Counted from the stretch's first letter, positions 46,240 through 55,518 are shown. The stretch is 64,000 nucleotides of DNA from Lewinellaceae bacterium (GCA_020636435.1 JACJXX010000002.1:2976001-3040000), one strand, 5' to 3'. Translations and numbers: made by a program. The notes: generated from the letters alone by a model not told the origin.

Positions 46240-46415
46240 TACTACTTTGTTAACTTAAAATCTCGCATGGCTGAATGGCCTGGAGCGCGGGCCTCCAGGC
46301 CCGCGAAAACCTGCTTTAAGCAGGATTTTAGTATGACATTGCCTCTTTATGGGCTGCCCAAGGCAGCCCTCGCGGGCCTGGAGGCCCGCGCTCCTGTTAA
46401 GTTAACAAAGTAGTA
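46240..46415. repeat. MITE-like palindromic element with 19-bp perfect ends
   Basis: Perfect 19-bp terminal inverted repeats (46240-46258 and 46397-46415) bound a 176-base element. Inside, a second pair of GC-rich arms (GAGCGCGGGCCTCCAGG... at 46283 onward and its complement at 46371-46393) and two small hairpins (46310-46324, 46351-46369) give a highly folded structure. It has no coding capacity. It sits 14 bases before the next gene of the operon. Confidence 0.85.
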
Positions 46416-46428
46416 CTAAAGAACAATC

Positions 46429-49179
46429 ATGAAAAAACAAATAGTCCAATTCTTCATCAACTTATTTATCGCATGCCTGGTGGCACTACCTGCCGGAACC
46501 GCCTTGGGGCAAGCCCCTGCCAACAACGACGAGGCGGGCGCCAAGCATCGCTGGAGCGAGTCGCTGCTTAAACAAAAGCCGGAATGGTACGCCACCGCTG
46601 AGGCGCGCGAAATTGCGGACAACGTGCTGCTATACCAAACCGATGCCGGGGCCTGGCCGAAGAACACCAATCTGGCCGAAGCCCCTCCCTCCGCCGAGTA
46701 TCTCAACAAAGTTCGCACCGGCAAAGAAGCCAATACGATTGACAACAAGGCCACGACCACGCCCATGCGTTTCCTTGCCTTAATGGCACAGGCTACCGGA
46801 GATGAAAAATACAAGCAATCCTTCCTGCGCGGCCTGGACTATCTCCTCGCTGCGCAATACGCGAACGGCGGCTGGCCGCAGTTTTACCCGCTGCGCGATC
46901 GCGGTTATTACTCGGAGATCACTTTCAACGACAACGCCATGATGAATGTCCTCTTCCTGCTCCGGGATGTTGCTGAGGGCGAAACGCCTTATGAATTCGT
47001 AGATGCGGAACGCCGCGCCAGGGTAACCACCGCAGTGGAGAAAGGGATCGATTGTATCCTGAAAACGCAGGTCAAAGTGGAGGGCAAGCTCACCGCCTGG
47101 TGTGCTCAGTATGATGAAAAGACGCTTCAGCCGGCGTGGGCGCGCAACTTCGAACCGCCTTCCCTTTCCGGCGATGAGAGCGTAGACATCGTTGATTTTC
47201 TGATGGGTATTAAAAACCCCGCACCCGAAATCATTGCTGCCATTGAGGGGGCAATGGCCTGGTTCAGGGCCGTCCAAATCTCCGGCCTGCGCTACCACCG
47301 CGGAACCGCTGCCGACGGGCAACGTGATGGCTGGACGGAGCCCGACCCTAGCGCCGAACCGCTTTGGGCGCGCTTCTACGAGATCGGCACGAACCGGCCC
47401 ATCTTTGTCGGCCGCGACAAGGTGATTCATTATTCGTTCGACGAGATCGAACGCGAGCGCCGTGGCGGGTACAGTTACTACGGGGACTGGCCGGCAAAAT
47501 TGCTGGCCAGGGAGTATCCGGAATGGCGCGAGAAATTGGGTTTAGGTATCCCCCTTTTGAGCTTCGGCCAGAATAAAACCTACCCCTACGAATATCTTTA
47601 TAAAGATCTGCCCTTTGAAATGCCCAAAGTCCAGCGGCCGGTTTTTCCGGACAATAAAGTATCCATTGCGGACTTTGGCGGGAGAGGCGACGGCATTGCC
47701 AAAAATACGGAAGCCTTTGAAAAAGCCTTTGACGCCTTGGCTCAAAAGGGCGGCGGGATGTTGGTGGTGCCAGCCGGCGTCTGGTTGACCGGGCCGATTG
47801 TATTCCGCAGCAACGTCAATCTTTTTCTCGACAAAGGCGCGTTGATCCTTTTCAGCCCCGATAAAGACGACTACCCACTGGTGAAAACATCCTTTGAAGG
47901 ACTGGAAACCCGCCGCTGCCAATCGCCAATTTCCGGAAAGGATTTGGAAAACATAGCCATTACCGGTTTTGGCTCAATCGATGGGGCCGGCCAGGCCTGG
48001 AGGCCGTTGAAAAAAGGGAAAGTAACCGAAAAGCACTGGAAGGAGGTGGTCGCCGGAGGCGGAGTTTTAAAAAGAGAAGATTACTGGGTTCCATCGGAAA
48101 AATACCTGAAAGGCGAGGAGAACAGCGATATGAACGTGCCGGGCGCCCAAAGTACCGACGAAGACTGGGAAGCGATCAAGGATTTCCTCCGGCCGGTGAT
48201 GGTAAGTTTCATCAACTGCAAAAACGTATTGCTGGAAGGCGCGACCTTTCAAAACTCCCCGGCCTGGAACATCCACCCGCTGATGTGCGAGAATGTGATC
48301 ATTGACGGGATTTCCGTCAGGAACCCCTCTTATTCCCAGAATGGCGATGGCCTGGACCTGGAATCCTGTAAAAATGCCATTATTGTGAACAGTAGTTTTG
48401 ATGTAGGAGACGACGGTATTTGCCTCAAGTCGGGCAAGGACGAAGACGGCCGCCGCCGGGGCATGCCTACCGAGAATGTGATCATCGACAATTGCAAGGT
48501 GTTCAAGGGGCACGGCGGTTTCGTAGTGGGAAGCGAGATGTCGGGAGGCGTCAGGAATATTTCCGTGAATAATTGCCAGTTTCTGGGCACGGACGTGGGC
48601 CTGCGGTTCAAAAGCCGCCGGGGCCGCGGCGGGGTCGTGGAAAACATTTACGTTTCCAACATCAGCATGTTCGACATCGTCACCTATTCTATGATTTTCA
48701 ACCTGTTTTACGGCAATCAATCCGCGTCGGAAGTGCTGGAGGCCGGGGGATATGGCACATCGGAGGAGGAAAAAATCCCGGAAGTAACAGAAGAAACCCC
48801 TGCATTTCGCAATATCTACTTTAAGAACGTCGCATCGCGCAACTCCGGCCGGGCCATCCTGTTCAACGGGCTGCCGGAAATGAACATCGAGAACATCAAC
48901 CTGAAAGACGTGGTCATTACTGCCGGCGTCGGCGCTGAATTTTCGGAATCTAAGGACATCCTGTTGAAGAATGTATCCATTGTCCCTGATAGCGGCCCCG
49001 CCCTGGTTTTGAAGAACGCCAAAAACTTTATGGTGGATGGGTTTAGCTTCCCTGATAGTTTGGAGGAAGCCATTCTGGTACATGGAAAGCGGACGGATAA
49101 TATTCATTTGCCGGGTATAGGGAAAGAAAAGGTGGAATTGGGGGCGGAGGTTGCGGAGTCAAGCATTTTACTTCGGTGA
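46429..49179 (+). CDS. PL10 pectate lyase - GH28 polygalacturonase fusion
   Basis: 916 residues with a signal peptide (VALPAGTALGQ). Residues about 40-372 are a PL10 pectate lyase (alpha/alpha toroid): LLYQTDAGAWPKN, GGWPQFYPL, the ITFNDNAMMNVL segment, and RFYEIGTNRPIFVGRD with the likely catalytic Arg. Residues about 405-900 are a GH28 beta-helix with all catalytic residues: N638/D640 (NGD), D661-D662 (GDD), H695 (GHGG), R726/K728 (RFK). A short linker joins them. One protein would therefore combine beta-elimination and hydrolysis of galacturonan. It closes the operon that begins with susC. Confidence 0.93.
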   Translation: MKKQIVQFFINLFIACLVALPAGTALGQAPANNDEAGAKHRWSESLLKQKPEWYATAEAREIADNVLLYQTDAGAWPKNTNLAEAPPSAEYLNKVRTGKEANTIDNKATTTPMRFLALMAQATGDEKYKQSFLRGLDYLLAAQYANGGWPQFYPLRDRGYYSEITFNDNAMMNVLFLLRDVAEGETPYEFVDAERRARVTTAVEKGIDCILKTQVKVEGKLTAWCAQYDEKTLQPAWARNFEPPSLSGDESVDIVDFLMGIKNPAPEIIAAIEGAMAWFRAVQISGLRYHRGTAADGQRDGWTEPDPSAEPLWARFYEIGTNRPIFVGRDKVIHYSFDEIERERRGGYSYYGDWPAKLLAREYPEWREKLGLGIPLLSFGQNKTYPYEYLYKDLPFEMPKVQRPVFPDNKVSIADFGGRGDGIAKNTEAFEKAFDALAQKGGGMLVVPAGVWLTGPIVFRSNVNLFLDKGALILFSPDKDDYPLVKTSFEGLETRRCQSPISGKDLENIAITGFGSIDGAGQAWRPLKKGKVTEKHWKEVVAGGGVLKREDYWVPSEKYLKGEENSDMNVPGAQSTDEDWEAIKDFLRPVMVSFINCKNVLLEGATFQNSPAWNIHPLMCENVIIDGISVRNPSYSQNGDGLDLESCKNAIIVNSSFDVGDDGICLKSGKDEDGRRRGMPTENVIIDNCKVFKGHGGFVVGSEMSGGVRNISVNNCQFLGTDVGLRFKSRRGRGGVVENIYVSNISMFDIVTYSMIFNLFYGNQSASEVLEAGGYGTSEEEKIPEVTEETPAFRNIYFKNVASRNSGRAILFNGLPEMNIENINLKDVVITAGVGAEFSESKDILLKNVSIVPDSGPALVLKNAKNFMVDGFSFPDSLEEAILVHGKRTDNIHLPGIGKEKVELGAEVAESSILLR

Positions 49180-49208
49180 ATATTCTGATAAGTCAATCCC
49201 CTTTCTGC

Positions 49209-50093
49209 TTAATTTAATGTTGTTGATACCTTATTGTGTGCCGTTTTAAGTTCTTCAAAATATTCTTTTAACGTATGAGTTCCACATTCCGGGCCTATTA
49301 AGTCCATTGATAAAACCGTCATAAAAAACTCAATAGGCCCATAAATCTTGCTACTAGTGAAAGTTCTCAACAGAAATAATATTGACTTTCTTGCCCAATT
49401 TGGAATGTGTGTGATTTTAGGTCTTTTATCTGCTACTGAAAATGCAATTCTGGCAATTTCATTATGGGTTAAAGTCTGTGGGCCTCCAACTGGAATTTCT
49501 TTATCATTTGATTTTATGGAATTCACGCAAATTTCGGCAAGGTCCGCTCCGTGAATCGGGTTCACCTTGTATTCACCGTTTCCAAATAAATAAACCCTTC
49601 CTTTTCTCGCCATTTCATAAAATTCGCCCATATCAGAGAAGTAACCGTTTGGCCGGATTATGCAATAATCCAATCCTGATTTCTTTAAAGCTGTTACAAA
49701 TTTTTCTTTGGCCTCGCATATTTTGAGGTTTGTTAATTGGTCTCCTTTTAGGACTGATACGTATATGAATTTCTTTACACCACTTCGTTGCGCTTCTTCA
49801 AGTAAATATTTGTTTGCCTGGTAATCAACATCCATATATGTGAGGCCATCTTTCTGTTTTGTAATTCCAACTGTTGAAATAACTGTATCTACATTGAGGC
49901 AACAGTTTTCAATGGATTTCGGATTGGTCAACTCGCCTTCTACGATTTCCAATTTGCTGTTTTCGAGTGCAGGCTTTGGCAGTTTCTTCTCATTTCTGAC
50001 AATCGTCCTTATTTCAAAATCGCCTTTCAAGAGTTCTCGAAGGATATACCCCCCTAAATATCCGGTTGAACCTGCTAATAGTATTTTATTCAT
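49209..50093 (-). CDS. NmrA-like SDR/atypical NAD(P)-binding protein
   Basis: 294 residues beginning with the Rossmann loop ILLAGSTGYLGGYILREL. Other marks are VDTVISTVGI and GVKKFIYVSVLKGDQL, found in NmrA-like and complex-I-assembly-type NAD(P)H-binding proteins. There is no active-site YxxxK in the usual place, so it may be a redox sensor or an atypical reductase. Codons are visibly AT-richer than those of the pectin genes. Orientation changes here and the pectin operon ends, so it starts an unrelated accessory patch. Function is not known. Confidence 0.75.
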   Translation of the reverse strand: MNKILLAGSTGYLGGYILRELLKGDFEIRTIVRNEKKLPKPALENSKLEIVEGELTNPKSIENCCLNVDTVISTVGITKQKDGLTYMDVDYQANKYLLEEAQRSGVKKFIYVSVLKGDQLTNLKICEAKEKFVTALKKSGLDYCIIRPNGYFSDMGEFYEMARKGRVYLFGNGEYKVNPIHGADLAEICVNSIKSNDKEIPVGGPQTLTHNEIARIAFSVADKRPKITHIPNWARKSILFLLRTFTSSKIYGPIEFFMTVLSMDLIGPECGTHTLKEYFEELKTAHNKVSTTLN

Positions 50094-50163
50094 TATTAAA
50101 TTTTTTATTAGCTATGTTTTTAAAAACAAAACAGGTGTCAAATTTACTTTTGGATTCATTGAT

Positions 50164-50238
50164 TAGACTTTATTCTAAGTTTTTTCGTATAGGAGGCCGT
50201 CAACCGTCTGCCGTTGGCTGTCCGCCGAATAAAGTCTA
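50164..50238. repeat. Inverted repeat between the NmrA-like and YciI-like genes
   Basis: TAGACTTTATTC (50164-50175) pairs perfectly with GAATAAAGTCTA (50227-50238) around a GC-rich loop. It follows the YciI-like gene on the minus strand and may serve as its terminator, or be a small inserted element. Confidence 0.65.
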
Positions 50239-50239
50239 T

Positions 50240-50527
50240 TCACTTCAATAGAAATTTCAATTCCTTACAGGTTTTACTTGGTATAAATTCGGTCAGTTCA
50301 TAATCGGCCAAATCGTTTATTTTAAAAGGATCTTTACCTATAATTTTCTCTAATTCTGCTCTACTGTCGATCTTGCTCAAAATTATCCCGCCAGTCCTCG
50401 GGACTTTCCTTCCAGAAATTACGAAATTACCCAGTTCGTATTGTTCGTTAAGAAAATCAATATGTTCGTTTAAAAATTGGTCAACCTTTTCCAATTCTGT
50501 TTTATAAGTAAGGCTTATGATAAACAT
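50240..50527 (-). CDS. YciI-like small protein
   Basis: 95 residues with the YciI (dimeric alpha+beta barrel) pattern: FIISLTYK at the start, HIDFLNEQYELGNFVISGRKVPRTGGIIL in the middle (with the conserved His), and DPFKINDLADYELTEF near the end. Family members are small cytoplasmic proteins of uncertain enzymatic role. It is AT-rich like its neighbours. The fold assignment is good; no function is claimed. Confidence 0.82.
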   Translation of the reverse strand: MFIISLTYKTELEKVDQFLNEHIDFLNEQYELGNFVISGRKVPRTGGIILSKIDSRAELEKIIGKDPFKINDLADYELTEFIPSKTCKELKFLLK

Positions 50528-50980
50528 TGATGTCTTAGTCTTATGCTTTAAAATTTCAAAATTTGCTTCCTAATGCTATTTGGTATTTGTCATGGCACAC
50601 AACTTGTTAGAGGACGCCCTCTCTACGGTTAGAAGCAGCCCCAAAAACCCACTTTCCTCTTCAGTCCAAAGATTACTCCGGCAATTTTTCAAGACAGCAG
50701 CCGGAATCCCCCCTTCTCCTTACTACCCATTTACAAGCGCCATTTGCCTGCCGCACCACATCCGGCACCCAATTTAAAAAAGTCCCGGGAAAACAACAAT
50801 GCTGGTTCAGAGAAATTTCCAAATCGGTGCAGAACAAAATTTCAATTAGAGCAGCGGCATATCAAAACCGCGCCAACCAGATCACCACCACCCCCTCTCC
50901 CCTATTAGGCAACGTGATGGCCCGCCCGCCCCTGACCTTATCCGGCTCGACAGTAGACCGGGGATATTCGGCGCCATTCC
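50528..50980. other. Gene-poor stretch with a direct repeat
   Basis: Apart from the 68-bp direct repeat copy at 50780-50847, I see no gene or clear signal in this 453-base stretch. Short open frames here have no recognisable sequence. Confidence 0.6.
50780..50847. repeat. 68-bp direct repeat, copy A
   Basis: Matches 54230-54297 in the same orientation with 5 differences in 68 bases. The pair is 3450 bases apart and encloses the broken ATPase, the SDR remnants, the SDR and AraC genes and the transposase fragment. Confidence 0.9.
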
Positions 50981-51657
50981 CATCATGTCTATAAGCTGGG
51001 GAAAGTTTCGTTGGTGCGCATGGCCGCCATCTACGGGGCAAATGGCGCAGGCAAATCCAATTTGATCAAGCAAAAGAGACGGTCATAGCAGAAGCTAATG
51101 AGATATTCGATTGGTTTGAAAACCGCTTATTGGTTATTCGTGCCGACGAACTTCCCGAGGGGATTGTGGAAAAATTGCTCAACGGCCCGGGCTTTCATGC
51201 CTTTTGCAATGAATTCCTGCCATCTCTCGATACAGGTGTTTCGGAGCTTATAATCAAGACTGAAAAATATAAGGAAAGCAATATCCGGGATGATGCAGAG
51301 CTGTTGGAAGACGTTTTGGAAGACCTGGAAAAGGGAGAAAAAGCAGTACCCATACTATTCGACAATGACACCCCGGCTGTGGTGATGTTTGAAAATGGCG
51401 AATTGGTTATCAAAACCTTAGCCTCTTACCATCAAACAAAGGATAAGCAGAAAGTACTTTTCGACTTTAACGAAGAATCGGACGGCACCCGCAAACTAAC
51501 CGAGTTCCTCTCTGTTTTTTACAGGCTGAAAAGCCAGGCGGATACTATTGTCATTGACGAAATTGAACGCTCAATACATCCTTCGCTCATTCGGGAAATA
51601 TTGAAAAAACTGGCTGTTGAAAAAAAAAGCGAAAGGGCAAAAGGAAAGGTTATTTTT
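50981..51657 (+). pseudogene. Decayed AAA15-type ATPase
   Basis: From about 50981, frame 2 encodes a start of an AAA15-family ATPase with a Walker A (IYGANGAGKSNLIK). At about 51066 the sequence jumps to frame 1, which reads AKETVIAEANEIFDWFENRL, so a central block is missing together with the frame. The rest continues to the Walker B-like TIVIDEIERSIHP and AKGKVIF, then ends at the junction with the SDR remnant at about 51640-51657 without the final block (usually a THN-type motif). The frame runs on to a stop at 51711 in foreign sequence. Family members occur in abortive-infection and OLD-like systems, but this copy cannot work. Confidence 0.8.
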
Positions 51658-51892
51658 CCCCCGATAGAAGAAATGTTTACAATAACACCACTTTTATTTT
51701 TGCGAAAATGAGGAAGCATGGCTCTCGTTACATCAATTGAGTAACCAATGTATTATCACGTTCAGTTAGTTCAGTTTCCTTTTCAGGTGTTCTCATGGTT
51801 GCAATGACGTTCCACCCTTTTTGTTGAAACAGCTTTGCAGTTGCTTTACCAATGCCTGAACTTGCACCTGTAATAAATATCGTTTTATTCAT
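51640..51892 (-). pseudogene. Decayed short-chain dehydrogenase
   Basis: On the minus strand an ATG at 51892 opens a typical SDR start (FITGASSGIGKATAKLFQQK), ending after 54 residues at a TAA (51728-51730). In another frame the sequence resumes with VTRAMLPHFRKNKSGVIVNISS and GGKITFPF, which belongs some 65 residues further along the family. So an internal deletion with frame loss has occurred, and the C-terminal half is missing. It is a relative of the intact SDR just upstream (51900-52775), which has RAVLPHFRKQGKG at the matching place. Confidence 0.85.
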
Positions 51893-51899
51893 TTCTAAT

Positions 51900-52775
51900 T
51901 TAGTTTTTGTTTAAGCTCAGTAAATTATCAACTCCATTGGCAGTGTAAATTTGCTGAGTAGTTTGATGTAGAGCTTTGTTATAATTTTCAATTGGTTCTT
52001 TTAAGCCCATAAAATCAACGACGGTTCTAAACGGTTTTTCTCCATGAGGTAATTCTAAAAGTTCAACTACGGTATCAGCTACTGCTTGTGGAGATTGCTT
52101 TGGATTGGTTTTGATGTACTCAACATAACCATTCAGAGAGGCATCGGGTGCATGCGCCATTTCTCCATAGCCTGCTTTTCTGGTTGTATCACTTGGCCGC
52201 AACATTCCTCCCATGAAAGCGGTCGGCATACCTCCTGGTTCGATAATGCAAGATTCAATTCCAAAACCTGAAAGCTCGGCACGATAACCCTCCGCTAATG
52301 ATTCCAAAGCGTATTTTGAAGCACAATAAACACCCAAAAATGGAGTAGTCACTCTACCGATACAGCTCGAAGTATGCAATATTGTTCCTTTGCCCTGCTT
52401 TCTGAAATGAGGAAGTACGGCTCGCATCAATCGTTGCACACCGAATACATTGACATCAAAAACACGCTGCATATCCTCTGCGGTAAACATTTCCTGAATG
52501 CCGTTAGCCCCTAATCCTGCATTATTAAAAACAACGTCCAAGCCGCCTAAAACTTCAATGATTTTTGCTGTGCCTTCATTGACACTTGATTCATTGGTCA
52601 CATCCATCTCGACCACTTTCACACCTGCCTTTTGAAGTTCTTGGGCAATAGATTCGTTTTTGCCTTTGGCCGAACGCATTGTTCCAACAACTTGATAACC
52701 TTTTTGGGCAAGGAATTTACAGGTCAAAGACCCAAATGCTCCGCTTGCTCCTGTAACTAAAACTTTCTTACTCAT
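51900..52775 (-). CDS. SDR-family oxidoreductase
   Basis: 291 residues of a classical short-chain dehydrogenase. The cofactor loop is VLVTGASGAFGSLTCKFL, followed by VFNNAGLGANG and the catalytic Ser and Tyr/Lys in TSSCIGR and YCASKYALESL. It is AT-rich relative to the pectin genes. A decayed relative lies directly downstream, and the AraC-family gene lies 114 bases upstream on the same strand, so the regulator may control this gene. The substrate is unknown. Confidence 0.88.
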   Translation of the reverse strand: MSKKVLVTGASGAFGSLTCKFLAQKGYQVVGTMRSAKGKNESIAQELQKAGVKVVEMDVTNESSVNEGTAKIIEVLGGLDVVFNNAGLGANGIQEMFTAEDMQRVFDVNVFGVQRLMRAVLPHFRKQGKGTILHTSSCIGRVTTPFLGVYCASKYALESLAEGYRAELSGFGIESCIIEPGGMPTAFMGGMLRPSDTTRKAGYGEMAHAPDASLNGYVEYIKTNPKQSPQAVADTVVELLELPHGEKPFRTVVDFMGLKEPIENYNKALHQTTQQIYTANGVDNLLSLNKN

Positions 52776-52889
52776 GATTATTTGAATTTTTGTTTAAAAA
52801 TTTTGACAACACAAATATCAAAGGCTCATGAATAAAAGATTAACACAGAACAAGGACAGTCTAACACATTTTAGGACAGTTCGATTGGG

Positions 52890-53783
52890 TTAGTTATCTC
52901 TATACTCTTGTGGTGTCATGCCCATTTTGGTTTTGAACATCCGGCTGAAATAGTGGGGATAATTAAAACCGAGCGTATAGGCTATTCCACTAATTGAGTC
53001 GTCAGAACCTATCAATAAATCTTTTGCTTTTTCCACTAAAAATTCATTAATGTGGTCTTTTGCAGTTTTTCCTGTTTCCCTTTTGAGTAAATCACTTAGA
53101 TAGCCTGTCGATACATGACATTCATTCGCCAAATAAGTAATAGTAGGCTGGCCCAAATCATGGATTTTATTTGTCTTGAAATATTCTTTCAGCAATGATT
53201 CTACTTTTGAAGTAATATCTTTGTTTTGTGCAGAACGGGTATTGAATTGACGCTCATAAAACCTTGCACAATAATTCAACAACAATTCGATATTTGATAT
53301 TAAAACCTGTCGGCTGTGATTGTCTATTCTCGCCCTGATTTCTTCTTCAATCATTTTGATGCATGTACTCACCGTATTTTGTTCTTGCTCTGAAAGGTGC
53401 AATGCTTCATAAACCGAATATGAGAAAAAACTGTAATGGTCTATTTTATTGCCCAATGAAGTAGCTCTGATTAAATCAGGGTGAAAGTAAAGCATCCAAC
53501 CCTGCACTTCATTCAATTCTTGCGGCTTGTTCAAAGTAATCACTTGATTAGGTGCTGTAAACATCATCACACCTTCATCAAAATCATAATAATTTCTGCC
53601 ATAGTTCAAGCCACAGCTTTTATCTTTCAAAGCGATGCAGTATAATTCTGATGAAATTTTTACGCCAACCAATTCTTCTCCATAAGCCAATTTCGACGTT
53701 TCAATAATGGTGATTAAAGGATGTGTTGGTTTTTCAAAACCAATGTATTCATGTAACTGACTTATTGACTTGTGCTTTATCAT
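52890..53783 (-). CDS. AraC-family transcriptional regulator
   Basis: 297 residues. The N-terminal part (about 20-160) is a cupin-like ligand domain and the C-terminal 100 residues are the AraC DNA-binding region, with ITYLANECHVSTGYLSDLLKRETG as the first helix-turn-helix and the family signature ending FNYPHYFSRMFKTKMGMTPQEY. It probably acts on the SDR gene that follows. Its start lies only two bases from the end of the transposase fragment, so its upstream region may have been changed by that insertion. Confidence 0.9.
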   Translation of the reverse strand: MIKHKSISQLHEYIGFEKPTHPLITIIETSKLAYGEELVGVKISSELYCIALKDKSCGLNYGRNYYDFDEGVMMFTAPNQVITLNKPQELNEVQGWMLYFHPDLIRATSLGNKIDHYSFFSYSVYEALHLSEQEQNTVSTCIKMIEEEIRARIDNHSRQVLISNIELLLNYCARFYERQFNTRSAQNKDITSKVESLLKEYFKTNKIHDLGQPTITYLANECHVSTGYLSDLLKRETGKTAKDHINEFLVEKAKDLLIGSDDSISGIAYTLGFNYPHYFSRMFKTKMGMTPQEYRDN

Positions 53784-53785
53784 GC

Positions 53786-54178
53786 CTAATTTTTGTCAAA
53801 ATTCTTATTATTTAATAGCTTATAGGTGCTTTTTGATGTCCAACGCAATGGGCGCACCGGGTCACCTTTTGTATGGGGTTCTATCAAATCTTCCAATCGT
53901 TGCGACAAGCCGGGTAAGGTTGCCTGCAAACTTTTCCGCCCGCCTCCTTTACGGCGCAGCCGGGGCTCAAGCGCACCTTTGGATGACGCTTCTTGCGACC
54001 CTTTCTCAATGGTCTTCCAATCCATGCCTGTGGCTGCTTGTACAAGCGTTTTGCCTCCACGCCCGGTTTGTTGGGCCTCAATTCCAGCCCATATCCTCCT
54101 GCTTCTTTCATCCAAATATGGATATATTTGCAACCATTTAATTCTTAGCTTATCTCTCGTTGTATTCCAATTTTCCAT
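53786..54178 (-). pseudogene. ISAzo13-family transposase, N-terminal fragment
   Basis: 130 codons. The first 120 residues match the start of ISAzo13 transposases: DERSRRIWAGIEAQQTGRGG, then VQAATGMDWKTIEKG, the RRKGGGRKSL segment, and DPVRPLRWTSKSTYKL. Full-length members are around 400 residues and carry the DDE catalytic domain in the missing part. The fragment ends next to the AraC gene start, so the element was cut there. No terminal repeats are recognised. Confidence 0.8.
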
Positions 54179-54229
54179 GCCCCAATATTACATAATTTGT
54201 GGGAAGTTGTTTTTACGCAATCTCTTAAC

Positions 54230-54297
54230 AAGTCCCAGGAAAACAACAATGCTGGTTCAGAGAAATGCCCGAATCAGTGCAGAACAAAATTTCAATT
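54230..54297. repeat. 68-bp direct repeat, copy B
   Basis: Partner of 50780-50847, same orientation, 5 differences. It lies between the transposase fragment and the truncated DUF1593 gene. Confidence 0.9.
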
Positions 54298-54318
54298 GTA
54301 CTTCGGCGTGTGCAATTG

Positions 54319-55518
54319 TTATTTCGGGACTATTTCAATGATTATCCTTTTGTACCTCGACAATGCCGGCGTTCCCTTATCCGTCACCTTCAAAATAAAG
54401 TGAATGGCCTCTTTTTTATTGACCTCAGGCACTTCAAAATAGACGGTGTGAGAATTTTCCGAACCTCCGATCTTCACTTCTTCTTGTAGCGTCCCGGCTT
54501 CGGGGTAGTTGAACCATAGATAACTCAAATTGTCACCGTCGGGGTCCGTGGAATTGCTTGCGTCCAGGAAAACGCCTTCGCCGGATTTAACCGTCAATCG
54601 CTCTTCAGTGGAAAGTACAGGCACAGGTGGGTGATTCGCCTCTTCAAAAGATTGCAGGCACCAGTCCATCCGGGCGGCAAAGTCATTTTGAAAGTCGTCC
54701 CGCCAGCGCCACAAAGTTTCTTTATATCCGGTAAAGGCCATGGTATCCCTTCCTACTGCTCGCCCATAAGCTTTTGGAACATAAGGAGTATAGGTGTCAA
54801 TGGCGTTGGTCCAGATCTCTCTTGTCTCCGGGGCAATGGGAACGATAGAGCCTCCTTTTTTAGTTTGGGAAAAATCTGGTATGTATAGCTCGTACCGGCC
54901 TCCCCAGCCTCCCCATTCCGGGTGTTCCGGTTCATTCAGGCCATTGGGAATTAAGGACAAAAATGCCGGCGTATCTCCCTCCATTCCCCAGGCTACATCC
55001 GGATATCCAGCGCCCAAAGGGCCGTGCCCTTGCTGGATATTGCGGGCAATCCAATCATTGCTGATCTCATCATTATTTATGCCTTGGACAAAGGTGTTTA
55101 TTCCAGTCCAGGTGGCGCTTCCATAATCATCACCCGGGCTGACGATATAAAACAGATCGGGGAAGTTGTTCCTGATCCAAATACCGCTATCGTCCTGGTC
55201 GGAAATAGTATAGGCCCGGAGCTTTGCGATTAACCTCGCCGCTTCCTTTTCACTCTTTGTTTCTTTAATTTTGTAAAGGGCCTGGGCTAAGGTATTTACG
55301 CCTCCCCAAACGGATATCCACAGTGGCCGATCGTCCTTCTCTTCCAGGACTTTTATTATCCAGTCCGAACCTTCGGAATCCATCCCCTCACCGACTCCTG
55401 TCATTCCATATTTTGGCAGCCCGCTCCTAACCAGGTTTAATAGCTCCTGCTCAGCAGGATAGCCGCTCTCATGCCTGAGAAGATTGGAATGGGCTTTGCC
55501 ATAAGCACGGATAACCTT
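54319..55518 (-). pseudogene. DUF1593/Sde182-like protein, 5' end missing
   Basis: The frame is open from a TAA at 55519-55521 down to the stop at 54319. It reads VIRAYGKAHSNLLRHESGYP, then GWGGVNTLAQALYKI-like wording (VWGGVNTLAQAL), GWGGRYELYIPDF and a C-terminal Ig-like domain with DASNSTDPDGDNLSYLW. This is a nucleoside-hydrolase-like DUF1593 domain plus a cadherin/PKD-like tail. The signal peptide and about the first 80 residues, including the conserved N-terminal aspartates, are absent. An internal ATG at 55404 gives a 361-residue product but would lack the active site. Probably a remnant of a glycan-binding or nucleoside-hydrolase-like secreted protein. Confidence 0.75.

Noticed and set aside
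50580..50777. 65-codon open frame after the YciI-like gene
   Set aside because: There is no recognisable domain or start signal, and its composition looks noncoding.
53826..54341. 171-codon plus-strand frame over the transposase remnant
   Set aside because: It is antisense to clear ISAzo13 transposase sequence and runs through the direct repeat.
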